NCBI RefSeq assembly: GCF_963674925.1
Contig: NZ_OY771647.1
Span: 1,255,501 to 1,319,500, forward strand
Reading direction: 5' to 3'
DNA length: 64,000 nt
Source: an uncultured Draconibacterium sp.
GTDB lineage: Bacteria > Bacteroidota > Bacteroidia > Bacteroidales > Prolixibacteraceae
Below are positions 19,123-26,938 of the stretch, in pieces. Numbering within the stretch: position 1 is the stretch's first letter; each line of letters opens with the position of its first letter. The translations under genes and the position numbers were made by a program. The notes beneath the pieces are model-generated. The model searched no databases. It was not told the origin of the DNA and saw nothing but the letters and a program-made list of their open reading frames with translations.

Positions 19123-19534
19123 TTAGTGTCTGTTCTGATTATTTAGTTTGGTTAGATTTTTATAAAGGGATTGCAGTTTTCGGATTGTGATCCCTTTTAA
19201 ATTTCCGTTTTTTTTTGAATGTCAATGCTCACCTTATGACTCGTCCTAAAGAGCATATAATTAGCAATTTAGATCTTGGATTGTAGTTGAAACGTTTCGA
19301 AGACTTCAATTTTATAAAAAGTAAAGATCATAGCCCGAAGATTAAAATGAGTTTTAGCTGATGTGGAGCCATAAACCGGCAAAGATTTCCGGGGTTTTTA
19401 ACAGCCGGCGAATTTTGAGAATATGCTAAAAGGCATACGAATGTTGTAAATTCTTTGAAATAAAGTTAATAGATTTAAGTTTCGTTAGCGTTAACGGAGT
19501 TCATTTTCAAGTTAAACCAACATAAACCAATAAA
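19123..19534. promoter_or_regulatory. Gap before the oxidoreductase operon
   Basis: No gene seen. There is a hairpin AAAGGGAT / ATCCCTTT (19164-19171 and 19190-19197) that could act as a terminator, a GAAACGTTTC palindrome at 19289-19298 that resembles a LacI-type site, and the shared operator at 19483-19496 only 39 bp before the ATG. Confidence 0.5.
19483..19496. promoter_or_regulatory. Palindromic operator shared with the second SusC gene
   Basis: CGTTAGCGTTAACG matches the perfect palindrome at 13282-13295 at 13 of 14 positions. It lies 39 bp before the ATG of the oxidoreductase, so it probably overlaps or adjoins the promoter. Confidence 0.65.
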
Positions 19535-20872
19535 ATGAAAGAATCAAGAAGATCATTTATTAAAAAAACTGCTGCAGCAAGCTCGGTAGCCATTGTCGCG
19601 CCTACCATTGTTTCAGCAAGAGTATTTGGTGCAAACGACCGTATAAATGCAGCCGTACTCGGATTAAACGGCCGTGGGAAAAGTCATGTCCAGGGATTCA
19701 TGAGCCAGGACAATGTTCAGGTTACTACTTTGTGTGATCCTGATATGAATGTTTTGAAAGAGCGTCAACAAGAATTTAAAGACAAGTATGGCGACAATGT
19801 GGCTTTGGAACAAGACCTTCGCAGGGTGATGGATGACAAGGACATTGACGTAATTAGTATTGCTTCACCAAACCATTGGCATGCATTGTCTGTAATTTGG
19901 GCTTGTCAGGCCGGAAAAGACTGTTATGTTGAAAAACCGGGTTCGCACAATATTTGGGAAGGCCGCAAAATGGTAGAAGCAGCCGAGAAATATGACCGTA
20001 TTGTTCAGCATGGAGTACAATTACGCAGTTCGCCGGCCGTAAACGAAGCTATTCAGTTAATGCGCGATGGTTATATCGGACGTGTTTATATGGCGCGTGG
20101 TTTGGTTTTCCGTTGGAGAGGCGACATTGGTGACCAGGGATTTTCTGCTGTTCCCGATGGTTTGGACTACGACCTGTGGACAGGACCGGCACCTAAACGA
20201 CCCTTCACCAAAAATCTTGTACATTACAACTGGCACTGGCACTGGGATTATGGAAACGGCGATGTGGGTAACCAGGGTATTCACGAAACCGATTTATGTA
20301 TGTGGGGACTGGATGTTGGTTTGCCTACAAAAATTACATCGATGGGGGGCAAATTCCTATGGAACGATTGTAAGGAGGTACCCGAGGTGTTGACTTCAAT
20401 TTATCATTATCCCGATGAAGATAAGATCATTCAGTTTGAAGTACGCCCGTGGTGCACCAATACCGAAGAAGGGGCAACTGTTGGTAATATTTTCTATGGC
20501 GAAAAAGGAATTATTGTGGTAGATGGTTACGATAAATACAAATCGTATTTGGGACAAAACAGAGAACCCGGAAAATCAGGCGACGATGGTGGTATTGCTG
20601 CAACCGGAATGGACAGGGGAGCAGGCGGTACCGACGGACACTTTGCTAATTTTATTGAAGCTGTTCGTGCCCACGATAAAACCCTGTTAAATGCACCGGT
20701 TGAAACAGCACACCTGTCTTCTGGTTTGGCGCATTTAGGTAACATCGCCTATCGTCTCGGTAAAGTGTTGACGTTTAATCCACAGGCCGAGAAATTTGTA
20801 AATGATCCGGAAGCAGATGAAATGCTTACACGGAATTATAGGAAAGGTTATGTTGTTCCAAATATGGTGTAG
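19535..20872 (+). CDS. Tat-exported Gfo/Idh/MocA-family oxidoreductase
   Basis: NAD(P)-dependent sugar oxidoreductase, 445 residues, predicted to act in the periplasm. The twin-arginine motif SRRSFIKK (4-11) and hydrophobic segment to about residue 30 are clear. A Rossmann domain follows (INAAVLGLNGRGKSH) with the family motif VEKPGSH in the active-site region, then an alpha/beta domain with NWHWHWDYGNGDVGNQGIHE, typical of the exported subgroup common in Bacteroidota and Planctomycetota. The first gene of a three-gene operon with a DUF6807 lipoprotein and a TIM-barrel protein. Members of this group can oxidise sugar C3; that this one does so is inference. Confidence 0.88.
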   Translation: MKESRRSFIKKTAAASSVAIVAPTIVSARVFGANDRINAAVLGLNGRGKSHVQGFMSQDNVQVTTLCDPDMNVLKERQQEFKDKYGDNVALEQDLRRVMDDKDIDVISIASPNHWHALSVIWACQAGKDCYVEKPGSHNIWEGRKMVEAAEKYDRIVQHGVQLRSSPAVNEAIQLMRDGYIGRVYMARGLVFRWRGDIGDQGFSAVPDGLDYDLWTGPAPKRPFTKNLVHYNWHWHWDYGNGDVGNQGIHETDLCMWGLDVGLPTKITSMGGKFLWNDCKEVPEVLTSIYHYPDEDKIIQFEVRPWCTNTEEGATVGNIFYGEKGIIVVDGYDKYKSYLGQNREPGKSGDDGGIAATGMDRGAGGTDGHFANFIEAVRAHDKTLLNAPVETAHLSSGLAHLGNIAYRLGKVLTFNPQAEKFVNDPEADEMLTRNYRKGYVVPNMV

Positions 20873-20913
20873 CAACAGCATCTTCTAATTTGAAAAATCA
20901 ATTTAATTAATAT

Positions 20914-20952
20914 GAAATGCATGGTAAGCAGAATGCAGTTACTTTGCATTTC
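20914..20952 (+). other. Hairpin between the oxidoreductase and DUF6807 genes
   Basis: GAAATGCA (20914-20921) and TGCATTTC (20945-20952) form an 8-bp stem, with further partial pairing inside. No T-run follows, so it is more likely an RNA-processing or stability element within the operon than a terminator. Confidence 0.4.
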
Positions 20953-20975
20953 TATTCCTAACAAATATCCTCACA

Positions 20976-22019
20976 ATGAATATTAAAACGTTATTCGCTA
21001 CGGCATTAACAGCAGGTTTATCAATGTTATTTACTAGTTGTAATTCGCAGCAAACCATTGATTTTCAGGTTGACGAGGCCGCAAAAAAAATAGATGTAAA
21101 CATCGATGGGAAGTTGTTTACTTCGTACATCTACCCCGACAATATTATGAAACCGGTGCTGTGGCCACTGATGTCGCCTGCCGGAAATATGCTTACGCGT
21201 AGTTTCCCTTTGATAAACAAGGAAGGCGATCGGACAGATCACCCGCACCATGTGGGAATATGGCTGAATTACGGCGATGTTAACGGGCTCGATTTTTGGA
21301 ACAATTCAGAAGCCATTCCTGCAGAAAATAAAGCGAATTATGGTGTTATCTATCATCAATCAGTAAAAAAAGCCAAAGGTGGAAAAGGAAAAGCAGTTCT
21401 GGAAACTGAATCGGTTTGGAAATCTCCTGATAATACGGCCATGCTTTCCGATGATACAGAATTCACATTTACGGCGAAAGAAAACATTCGAATAATCGAC
21501 CGTACAACCACTTTAAAAGCACTTATCGATGAGGTGAAATTTACCGACAACAAAGAGGGTATGTTTGCCGTTCGTGTGGCTCGCGAGCTGGAGTTGCCCA
21601 GCGATAAACCAACCAAATTAATGGATTCTCACGGAGTAGTTACCGAAGTGAAAAACATGGACAACACCTATGTGAAAGGGAACTACCGGAGTGCAGAAGG
21701 AGTTGAAGGCGGAAAAGTATGGGGCACCCGCTGTCGCTGGATGAAACTTTCGAGCGAGATAAAGGGCGAACCTGTTTCGCTGGTGATTATCGATCATCCT
21801 AAAAACGTGGGATATCCAACCTATTGGCATGCGCGCGATTATGGTTTGTTTGCTGCCAATACACTGGGGCAAAAAATATTCTCGAATGGCGAAAAAGAAT
21901 TGAACTTCAGCCTGAAAAAAGGCGACTCGGTTACGTTTAAATACAGGCTGGTGATTGCTGCTGCCGATTTAAGCGATGAAGAAATTAATAAGCTGGCAGA
22001 TGAATATGCCGGAAAATAA
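20976..22019 (+). CDS. DUF6807 (PmoA-like) lipoprotein
   Basis: Protein of unknown biochemical role, 347 residues, annotated in relatives as 'PmoA family' or DUF6807. The signal ends LFTSC with lipobox Cys22, so it is membrane-anchored outside the cytoplasm. The signature DHPHHVGIW (88-96) places several histidines together, possibly a metal or substrate site, and WHARDYGLFAANTLG near the C-terminus is also conserved in the family. It is the middle gene of a three-gene operon with an exported oxidoreductase and TIM-barrel protein, 103 bp and 24 bp from them, which suggests a step in sugar or glycoside conversion. The PmoA name does not imply methane oxidation. Confidence 0.8.
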   Translation: MNIKTLFATALTAGLSMLFTSCNSQQTIDFQVDEAAKKIDVNIDGKLFTSYIYPDNIMKPVLWPLMSPAGNMLTRSFPLINKEGDRTDHPHHVGIWLNYGDVNGLDFWNNSEAIPAENKANYGVIYHQSVKKAKGGKGKAVLETESVWKSPDNTAMLSDDTEFTFTAKENIRIIDRTTTLKALIDEVKFTDNKEGMFAVRVARELELPSDKPTKLMDSHGVVTEVKNMDNTYVKGNYRSAEGVEGGKVWGTRCRWMKLSSEIKGEPVSLVIIDHPKNVGYPTYWHARDYGLFAANTLGQKIFSNGEKELNFSLKKGDSVTFKYRLVIAAADLSDEEINKLADEYAGK

Positions 22020-22043
22020 AGGCCCGGATTAAAATAGAAAATA

Positions 22044-22913
22044 ATGAATCAATCGCGTAGAAAGTTTATACAGAATAGTTTTATTGCCGGCGCCGGACTA
22101 AGTCTGGTCGACCCGATGGCTGCTCAGGCCATGCTGCGCAAATCGAAAATGAAACTGGGTTTGGTAACCTACCAATGGGGAAAAGACTGGGATTTACCAA
22201 CCTTAATTGCTAATTGCGAAAAGACAGGTTTTATGGGGGTTGAACTGCGCACGGAACATGCCCACGGAGTTGAAACAACGTTGAGCCAGAAAGAGCGCCT
22301 TGAAGTAAAAAAACGGTTTGCCGACAGTCCGGTAACTTGTGTGGGTTATGGATCGAATTTTGAATACCACAGTACAGATCAGGCAAAAGTGAAACAGAAC
22401 ATTCAGGAAACAATTGAATACCTGAAATTATGCGCCGATATTGGAGCCAGCGGTGTAAAAGTGAAACCAAACGGCATTCCAACCGAAGTACCACGAGAAA
22501 AAACAATTGCCCAAATTGCAGCTGCTTTGAACGAGTGCGGTAAAGCTGCGAAAGATTTGGGGCAGGTAATTCGCGTAGAAGTGCACGGTAATGTATCGCA
22601 GGAAATACCAAACATGAAAGCCATTTTTGAGCAGGTTACGGAGAAAAGCGTTAAAATGTGCTGGAATTGTAACGAGCAGGATTTACTGCCACCGGGACTG
22701 GAAGCCAATTTTAATTCGGTGAAAAAATACTTTGGCGATACTGTGCACATTCGCGAACTTAATGTAGGCGACTATCCTTATCAGCAGCTCATGGATTTAT
22801 TTGTGGGTATGAAATACGATGGATGGATGTTACTGGAAGCCCGCACTACTCCGGCCGATCGAATTTCAGCAATGAAAGAACAACTGGATATTTTTAATAA
22901 AATGATTTCCTAG
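22044..22913 (+). CDS. Exported TIM-barrel protein of the sugar isomerase/epimerase (xylose isomerase-like) superfamily
   Basis: 289 residues with a Tat-type signal, SRRKFIQ (4-10) and a hydrophobic segment to about residue 29. The rest is an AP-endonuclease-2-like TIM barrel: TYQWGKDWDL at the first strand, FMGVELRTEHAHGVE, VRVEVHGN and MCWNCNEQDL, with Glu and His residues at strand ends as in metal-dependent isomerases. Superfamily members include sugar epimerases and enzymes that cleave 3-keto-glycosides by elimination. Its position next to an exported oxidoreductase makes the latter attractive, but this is inference. A good terminator follows. Confidence 0.82.
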   Translation: MNQSRRKFIQNSFIAGAGLSLVDPMAAQAMLRKSKMKLGLVTYQWGKDWDLPTLIANCEKTGFMGVELRTEHAHGVETTLSQKERLEVKKRFADSPVTCVGYGSNFEYHSTDQAKVKQNIQETIEYLKLCADIGASGVKVKPNGIPTEVPREKTIAQIAAALNECGKAAKDLGQVIRVEVHGNVSQEIPNMKAIFEQVTEKSVKMCWNCNEQDLLPPGLEANFNSVKKYFGDTVHIRELNVGDYPYQQLMDLFVGMKYDGWMLLEARTTPADRISAMKEQLDIFNKMIS

Positions 22914-22957
22914 CACAACCATTGGCAGGATCTCTACTTAGAATATTGTAACCACAG

Positions 22958-22998
22958 GAAAGGCGTGCATGCGTATGTACACCTTTCTTTTCTTTTTG
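22958..22998 (+). terminator. Terminator after the oxidoreductase operon
   Basis: GAAAGG...CCTTTC (22958-22963 and 22982-22987) close a longer stem with G-U pairs inside (CGTGCAT against ATGTACA), followed by a T-rich run to about 22998. Confidence 0.7.
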
Positions 22999-23021
22999 GA
23001 TGGTGTTTGCTTTGTTGCAAG

Positions 23022-23159
23022 TTATACCAATTGTATTTCAAAGTGAGCTTCGGCGAAACTTTGAGATTACAATGTTTAATGCCGATAGAAAATTAAAAAG
23101 CTTTGGGGGAGTTAGCGAACCTAAAGCTCAATTTAATTTCTAATCGGTATTATACCGCA
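23022..23159. repeat. Imperfect inverted repeat element, about 138 bp
   Basis: The left end (TTATACCAATT...GTGAGCTTCGGCGAAA) resembles the reverse complement of the right end (TAATACCGATT...TTGAGCTTTAGGTTCGCTAA). Both halves keep the same order of short blocks. It codes for nothing evident and lies between convergent genes. It could be a small non-autonomous mobile element or a repeat of REP type. Confidence 0.5.
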
Positions 23160-23173
23160 AAACCACAGTGAGT

Positions 23174-23743
23174 TTACTTTAAACCTAGTTTCTTTCCTGA
23201 TTTTAAAAGTTGTATCGATTCCGTAATCCGCTTTTCTTTTGTTTCGGCACGTTTAGCCATGTTAATCCAGGTGGTAAACTGGTTTTTGTGGTTTGCTGCC
23301 AGCGACTCGAAGAATAAGTTGGCTTCGGGATTTTCGTGAAGGGCTGTTTTAAATTCGGCAGATAGCGTAGTATCAACTTCAGGAGGTTGAATTACTTTAT
23401 CCCAGTTGCCATTCTTTTTGGCTGCCTCCACCAGTTTTAAACCAGATGGTTTCATTTTCCCTTCTTTTAATAATTCGGCAACACGTTTTTTGTTGGATTC
23501 CGACCAAACACTCCTGGCATTTCTTGGCGTGAATTTTCGTACGTAACATTCATCATCGATACGTTTTACCAAGCCGTCGATCCAACCGTAACACAGTGCT
23601 GTTTTTACTGAATCATCGTAGGCAATACAAGGTTTACCGGTGTGTTTTTTGTAATAAATCAGCCACAATACTTTTTCTTTATCGTGGTTTTTTTCCAGCC
23701 ACTTTCCCCATTCATTACTATTTTTAAAATACTCTTTCTGCAT
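23174..23743 (-). CDS. YdeI/OmdA-family protein (DUF of bacteriocin-protection type)
   Basis: Small soluble protein, 189 residues from the ATG at 23743-23741; a GTG directly before it is less likely. It has the family start of the YdeI/OmpD-associated type (SNEWGKWLEKNH..., LWLIYYKKHTGKPCIAYDDSVKTALCYGWIDGLVKRIDD, then YVRKFTPRNARSVWSESNKKRVAEL) and a C-terminal segment with LAANHKNQFTTWINMAKRAETKEKRI. This combination is widespread and its activity is not established; relatives have been linked to bacteriocin tolerance. It stands alone, with a terminator between it and the BlaI/M56 genes upstream. Confidence 0.85.
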   Translation of the reverse strand: MQKEYFKNSNEWGKWLEKNHDKEKVLWLIYYKKHTGKPCIAYDDSVKTALCYGWIDGLVKRIDDECYVRKFTPRNARSVWSESNKKRVAELLKEGKMKPSGLKLVEAAKKNGNWDKVIQPPEVDTTLSAEFKTALHENPEANLFFESLAANHKNQFTTWINMAKRAETKEKRITESIQLLKSGKKLGLK

Positions 23744-23769
23744 CACTTTTGTTTTCAGAATAGCAAGTT

Positions 23770-23804
23770 AAAAAAAACACCCGATGACTAAAAGCCAACG
23801 GGTG
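23770..23804 (-). terminator. Terminator after the M56 peptidase gene
   Basis: Read on the minus strand, CACCCG (23804-23799) pairs with CGGGTG (23783-23778) and is followed by eight T (23777-23770). Confidence 0.75.
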
Positions 23805-23833
23805 AATTACTTAAATGGTATTTTGTTTTCTGT

Positions 23834-25480
23834 TTACTTAAATTCTATAGGAAGTAAAAATTTTACCGGAACGGCTTTACCACGCTGTTTCCCCGGTGTC
23901 CAGTCTTCCAACTCGTTAGCAATGGCATAAGCACCTTTTGCTACGGCATCATTGTCTTTTTCTACCACTTTAATATCTGTTACTTTACCTTTAGGATTTA
24001 CAGTAAATACAACTTTCGCCGAACCTTTAAGTTGTTTTTCTTTCGCCAATTTTTTTTGCATTTTCTGAACAAACATTGCCAATGCAGGTTGGCCTCCCGG
24101 ATATTGCGGCATATCTTCTACAACAAAAAATACTTCTTCTTCTCCGTTAATCGCTGGTGGAGGTGGCGGTGGAACATTCTTTTCTCCTTGCTGAACAAGC
24201 TTCTCTTCTTTTGCCGGTACAGGCGGTGGAGGCGGAGGTACAAGAGTGGAAATTACAATAATTTCATCTTCCATTTTGAAAGTATGCTTCATGTTATCCA
24301 CTGCTGAACCAGACGCAGTAATTGAATTCACAACGGTTTTCATGCCAACAAACGAAACCACAACTTCAGTACTTAAACTTCCATCAGCTTTTACAGTTGG
24401 GTTTTCATCAATCAGGGTAAAAGTTCCATCGCGGTCAGATACACGCCCAACAGTTGTTCCTTTAATAACAATTGAGGCTCCGGGAATTGCTTCCCCCGTT
24501 TCTTTCGACACAACTTTTCCGTGAATAGTCAATTGTTTTCCCGATTGAGTATCGGCAGGAATTAGCTCGTTCCCAACAATTTCCGTTTCGGTGTAACTGT
24601 ATTGCGGTTCGGCAAAAGCGAACAACAACAGCGCAAGTGCGGGCAGTGCCCAGGTAAATCGTATCAGCCGGCGGGCCGATGTTTTCTTTTTCGTCATCAT
24701 TTTTAATCGATTTGTGCTTAGGGCAAAATTCAGGTTATTGGTGATTCCAATAATTTGCATACCCATCAGCTGGTTTACTAATAAAGCCTGGTAGCGGCCC
24801 ACAGTGTGTCCCTGCGCAAGAACACCTTTGTCGGCCAGGTACTCATGGTTTTGTTTAATTGCTCGTTCAAACATCCAAATAAATGGGTTGAACCAAAAGA
24901 TGACTGTTAACAGTTCTATAAAAAGCAGGTCGAACCAGTGATTCTCACGAATGTGCACTTTTTCGTGAGCCAGAATTTCCGGCAGGTCGTCCTGTGTATG
25001 AAATTTCGGATTGATAAATACAACATTAAAAAATGAAAAGGGGAGTCCGTATTTCTCGTTTTTTACCACGCGCATGCCATGCAGCGATGTAACGCGGTAT
25101 TTTATCATTAAATGAATGAGGACAAAAGTTTGTGTAAGCAAACGTAGCAGAAAAATAGCGGCCCCGGTGAGGTATATCAGCAGAATTGCCTGCTGCCAGC
25201 CAAAGGCTGCAGTACTTTCTTCGGTTCCTTTAAATACCGGAATATTTTTAAACGTATCGGCAATGGTATGAGCGCCGTTTTTGGCTCCTTCGCTGGCTTC
25301 AATTAAAACCTCGTAGCGAACCGGTATCAAAGGAAGCAGAATGGCCAAAAGTAGGGAGCCTATCAGAAACCAGCGGTTGGCTGCATGAAAGGTCTCGTTG
25401 CGAAGAAACAGCCAGTACACCAGGTAGAAAAGAACAATTCCTCCGGATGCGTTTAATAGATAAAACAGAGAAGTTTCCAT
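23834..25480 (-). CDS. M56 (BlaR1-like) membrane peptidase with CarboxypepD-like and TonB C-terminal domains
   Basis: Membrane sensor/protease, 548 residues. Hydrophobic helices at about 5-26, 37-54 and 97-124 precede the zinc-peptidase site HEKVH (172-176), with Glu213 of NHEYLAD a probable third ligand; another helix lies near 274-290. Outside comes a carboxypeptidase-regulatory-like domain (about 318-408), two proline runs (415-421, 437-442) and a TonB C-terminal-like domain (about 455-548, with the motif PQYPGG). It follows a BlaI gene by 2 bp, the usual BlaR/BlaI pairing. The peptidase probably cuts the BlaI repressor on a signal. No beta-lactamase or penicillin-binding sensor domain is present, so the signal is likely different; the TonB domain hints at envelope contact. 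Confidence 0.9.
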   Translation of the reverse strand: METSLFYLLNASGGIVLFYLVYWLFLRNETFHAANRWFLIGSLLLAILLPLIPVRYEVLIEASEGAKNGAHTIADTFKNIPVFKGTEESTAAFGWQQAILLIYLTGAAIFLLRLLTQTFVLIHLMIKYRVTSLHGMRVVKNEKYGLPFSFFNVVFINPKFHTQDDLPEILAHEKVHIRENHWFDLLFIELLTVIFWFNPFIWMFERAIKQNHEYLADKGVLAQGHTVGRYQALLVNQLMGMQIIGITNNLNFALSTNRLKMMTKKKTSARRLIRFTWALPALALLLFAFAEPQYSYTETEIVGNELIPADTQSGKQLTIHGKVVSKETGEAIPGASIVIKGTTVGRVSDRDGTFTLIDENPTVKADGSLSTEVVVSFVGMKTVVNSITASGSAVDNMKHTFKMEDEIIVISTLVPPPPPPVPAKEEKLVQQGEKNVPPPPPPAINGEEEVFFVVEDMPQYPGGQPALAMFVQKMQKKLAKEKQLKGSAKVVFTVNPKGKVTDIKVVEKDNDAVAKGAYAIANELEDWTPGKQRGKAVPVKFLLPIEFK

Positions 25481-25482
25481 GG

Positions 25483-25860
25483 CTAATCTTTCTTTTCTTT
25501 GTTTAATTCGTTTTCTGTCATCTTTAGCATTTCTTCCAGCTCTTCTATTCCCAGGTTGTTCTCTTTGGCAAAAAAGGTAGCCATTTTCGGGAACGAGCCG
25601 TTAAAATAATTTTTCAGTAGAGACGAAAACTGGACTTTTGTGTAATCCGTTTTACTAACCGCAGGCGAAAAAAGATTCGTATTGCCAATCTTTTTGTGGG
25701 TAACAAATCCCTTTTTTTCCAGAACATTTAAAACAGTTGCCACAGTTGTGTAGGCCGGTTTGTCCTCGCCAAATCCATCAACTACCTGTTTAACAACTCC
25801 TTCTTTTAAATTCCAGAGAATATGCATTACTTGTTCTTCTGCTTTTGTTAATGTCTTCAT
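25483..25860 (-). CDS. BlaI/MecI-family transcriptional repressor
   Basis: Winged-helix repressor, 125 residues from the ATG at 25860-25858, chosen because the conserved domain begins at LTKAEEQVMHILWNL; an upstream in-frame ATG at 25911 would add 17 unrelated residues. The rest, KKGFVTHKKIGNTNLFSP and SLLKNYFNGSFPKMATFF, matches the wing and dimer helices. Partnered with the M56 peptidase 2 bp downstream. A/T-rich dyads just upstream (25936-25969) are candidate operators, which suggests autoregulation. Confidence 0.92.
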   Translation of the reverse strand: MKTLTKAEEQVMHILWNLKEGVVKQVVDGFGEDKPAYTTVATVLNVLEKKGFVTHKKIGNTNLFSPAVSKTDYTKVQFSSLLKNYFNGSFPKMATFFAKENNLGIEELEEMLKMTENELNKEKKD

Positions 25861-25935
25861 TTTATGAGTCGCTACAATTATCGTACTAAAATTATTTACT
25901 ACTACAAACATAGTACTAATTTTTTAGAAATAAAA

Positions 25936-25969
25936 CTATTTTAATAGAAAAACTACTATAAAAATAGTA
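25936..25969. promoter_or_regulatory. A/T-rich dyads before blaI, possible BlaI operators
   Basis: TACTATaaaaATAGTA at 25954-25969 and CTATTttAATAG at 25936-25947 are adjacent dyads; TAGTACTA-like sequence also occurs nearer the gene (about 25911-25918). BlaI-type proteins bind such A/T-rich dyads containing TAC/GTA. Assignment by position only. Confidence 0.4.
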
Positions 25970-25983
25970 AAAAGAAAAAGGGC

Positions 25984-26013
25984 ATAAAAAAACCGCCTGT
26001 AAAACAAGCGGTT
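25984..26013 (-). terminator. Terminator after lipoprotein gene 26031-26747
   Basis: On the minus strand ACAAGCGGTT (26004-26013 on the plus strand) pairs with AACCGCCTGT (25991-26000) with one mismatch, and a T-run follows (25990-25985). Confidence 0.75.
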
Positions 26014-26030
26014 GTATTGGTTTGTATTAT

Positions 26031-26747
26031 TTAGTCCTCGAAGATAAAATCCTCCGAAGCAATTGCAATGGTCTCTATCTGATAGAAAAAATCAGCATTG
26101 GTTGCATTGTCTTCAAAAACCATTGCCTGAACTTCAATAGTATAGGTTTCGCCGGTTGTTAATGATGTCTCCCATGATCCTGTACTTTGGTTAGCAGTGA
26201 AACTATCGGCATCATCTGATAGAATGTAGCTGTTAAAAATTATTTCATCGTCGTCATTTAAAATCTGAACAGCATAACCTTGCGCATCATCATTGTTGCT
26301 CCATTCAACATAAACCGATTCGCTACTGATTGTTACGCCAACTGAATCGATTGTAGGGATATCCACATCTGTAAAAGTGTGATTTTCAGTGGCTGTATAT
26401 TCTACATTGTTGTTAAATGCCGTAAAATCATAATTTTCTGTTTCCGGAGTGGAAGTGGAAAAGTCTTCTGTTGCAGCGTCATACGAATAGGTAAGTTTTT
26501 GCGCATCTGCTGATGCAAGAGTAAGTGTTGAATCGCCGGGAAAGTCGACGCTGGCCGAATCCATTTTCATGTTGGCGTAGGCGTAATAGCTTAACGCAAA
26601 TTTTTCTTCGCCGTCGATTGTTCTTTTAAAGGTAACAACCTCTCCAATAAAATTAAATGGTTCCGGATCATCATCGTTACATGCCCAAAACCCGGTTACA
26701 ATAAACGCTAATAAAACTAATTTGCCAATTTTCTGAATGTTAATCAT
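26031..26747 (-). CDS. Hypothetical lipoprotein, tandem paralogue A
   Basis: 238-residue protein of unknown function. Lipoprotein signal ends FWAC (Cys23), followed by an acidic DDDPEP linker. The body is rich in beta-type sequence and acidic residues, with an N-terminal segment EVVTFKRTIDGEEKFALSYYAYAN and a C-terminal half with VYVEWSNNDDAQGYAVQI and GETYTIEVQAMVFEDNATN, which looks like a fibronectin-type-III-like fold (inference). The gene 192 bp upstream encodes a protein of identical length with the same order of segments and Cys at the same position, so the two arose by duplication. Confidence 0.8.
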   Translation of the reverse strand: MINIQKIGKLVLLAFIVTGFWACNDDDPEPFNFIGEVVTFKRTIDGEEKFALSYYAYANMKMDSASVDFPGDSTLTLASADAQKLTYSYDAATEDFSTSTPETENYDFTAFNNNVEYTATENHTFTDVDIPTIDSVGVTISSESVYVEWSNNDDAQGYAVQILNDDDEIIFNSYILSDDADSFTANQSTGSWETSLTTGETYTIEVQAMVFEDNATNADFFYQIETIAIASEDFIFED

Positions 26748-26890
26748 TTGTCTTTGTTTTTTAAATTTAATTTGAGTTATTCTGATTTCTTTTATCTATT
26801 GGTAGATGCAATTGGGCCAACAATAGTTGCTTGGCAAATTGTTTTTTTCGACTGGAATGAATTTCGGCGATGAGCTTACGAAAAGGCACA

Positions 26891-26918
26891 AAAAAAACCG
26901 CCTGAAATTCAGACGGTT
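26891..26918 (-). terminator. Terminator after lipoprotein gene 26939-27655
   Basis: AACCGCCTGA (26896-26905) and TCAGACGGTT (26909-26918) form the stem, with one wobble pair; on the minus strand the T-run lies at 26897-26891. It closely resembles the terminator of the neighbouring paralogue at 25984-26013. Confidence 0.75.
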
Positions 26919-26938
26919 GATCTATTGTTGTGAATTGT

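Noticed and set aside
20976..22019. Methane monooxygenase subunit
   Set aside because: The 'PmoA' label of DUF6807 is historical. This is a lipoprotein without the membrane helices of particulate methane monooxygenase.
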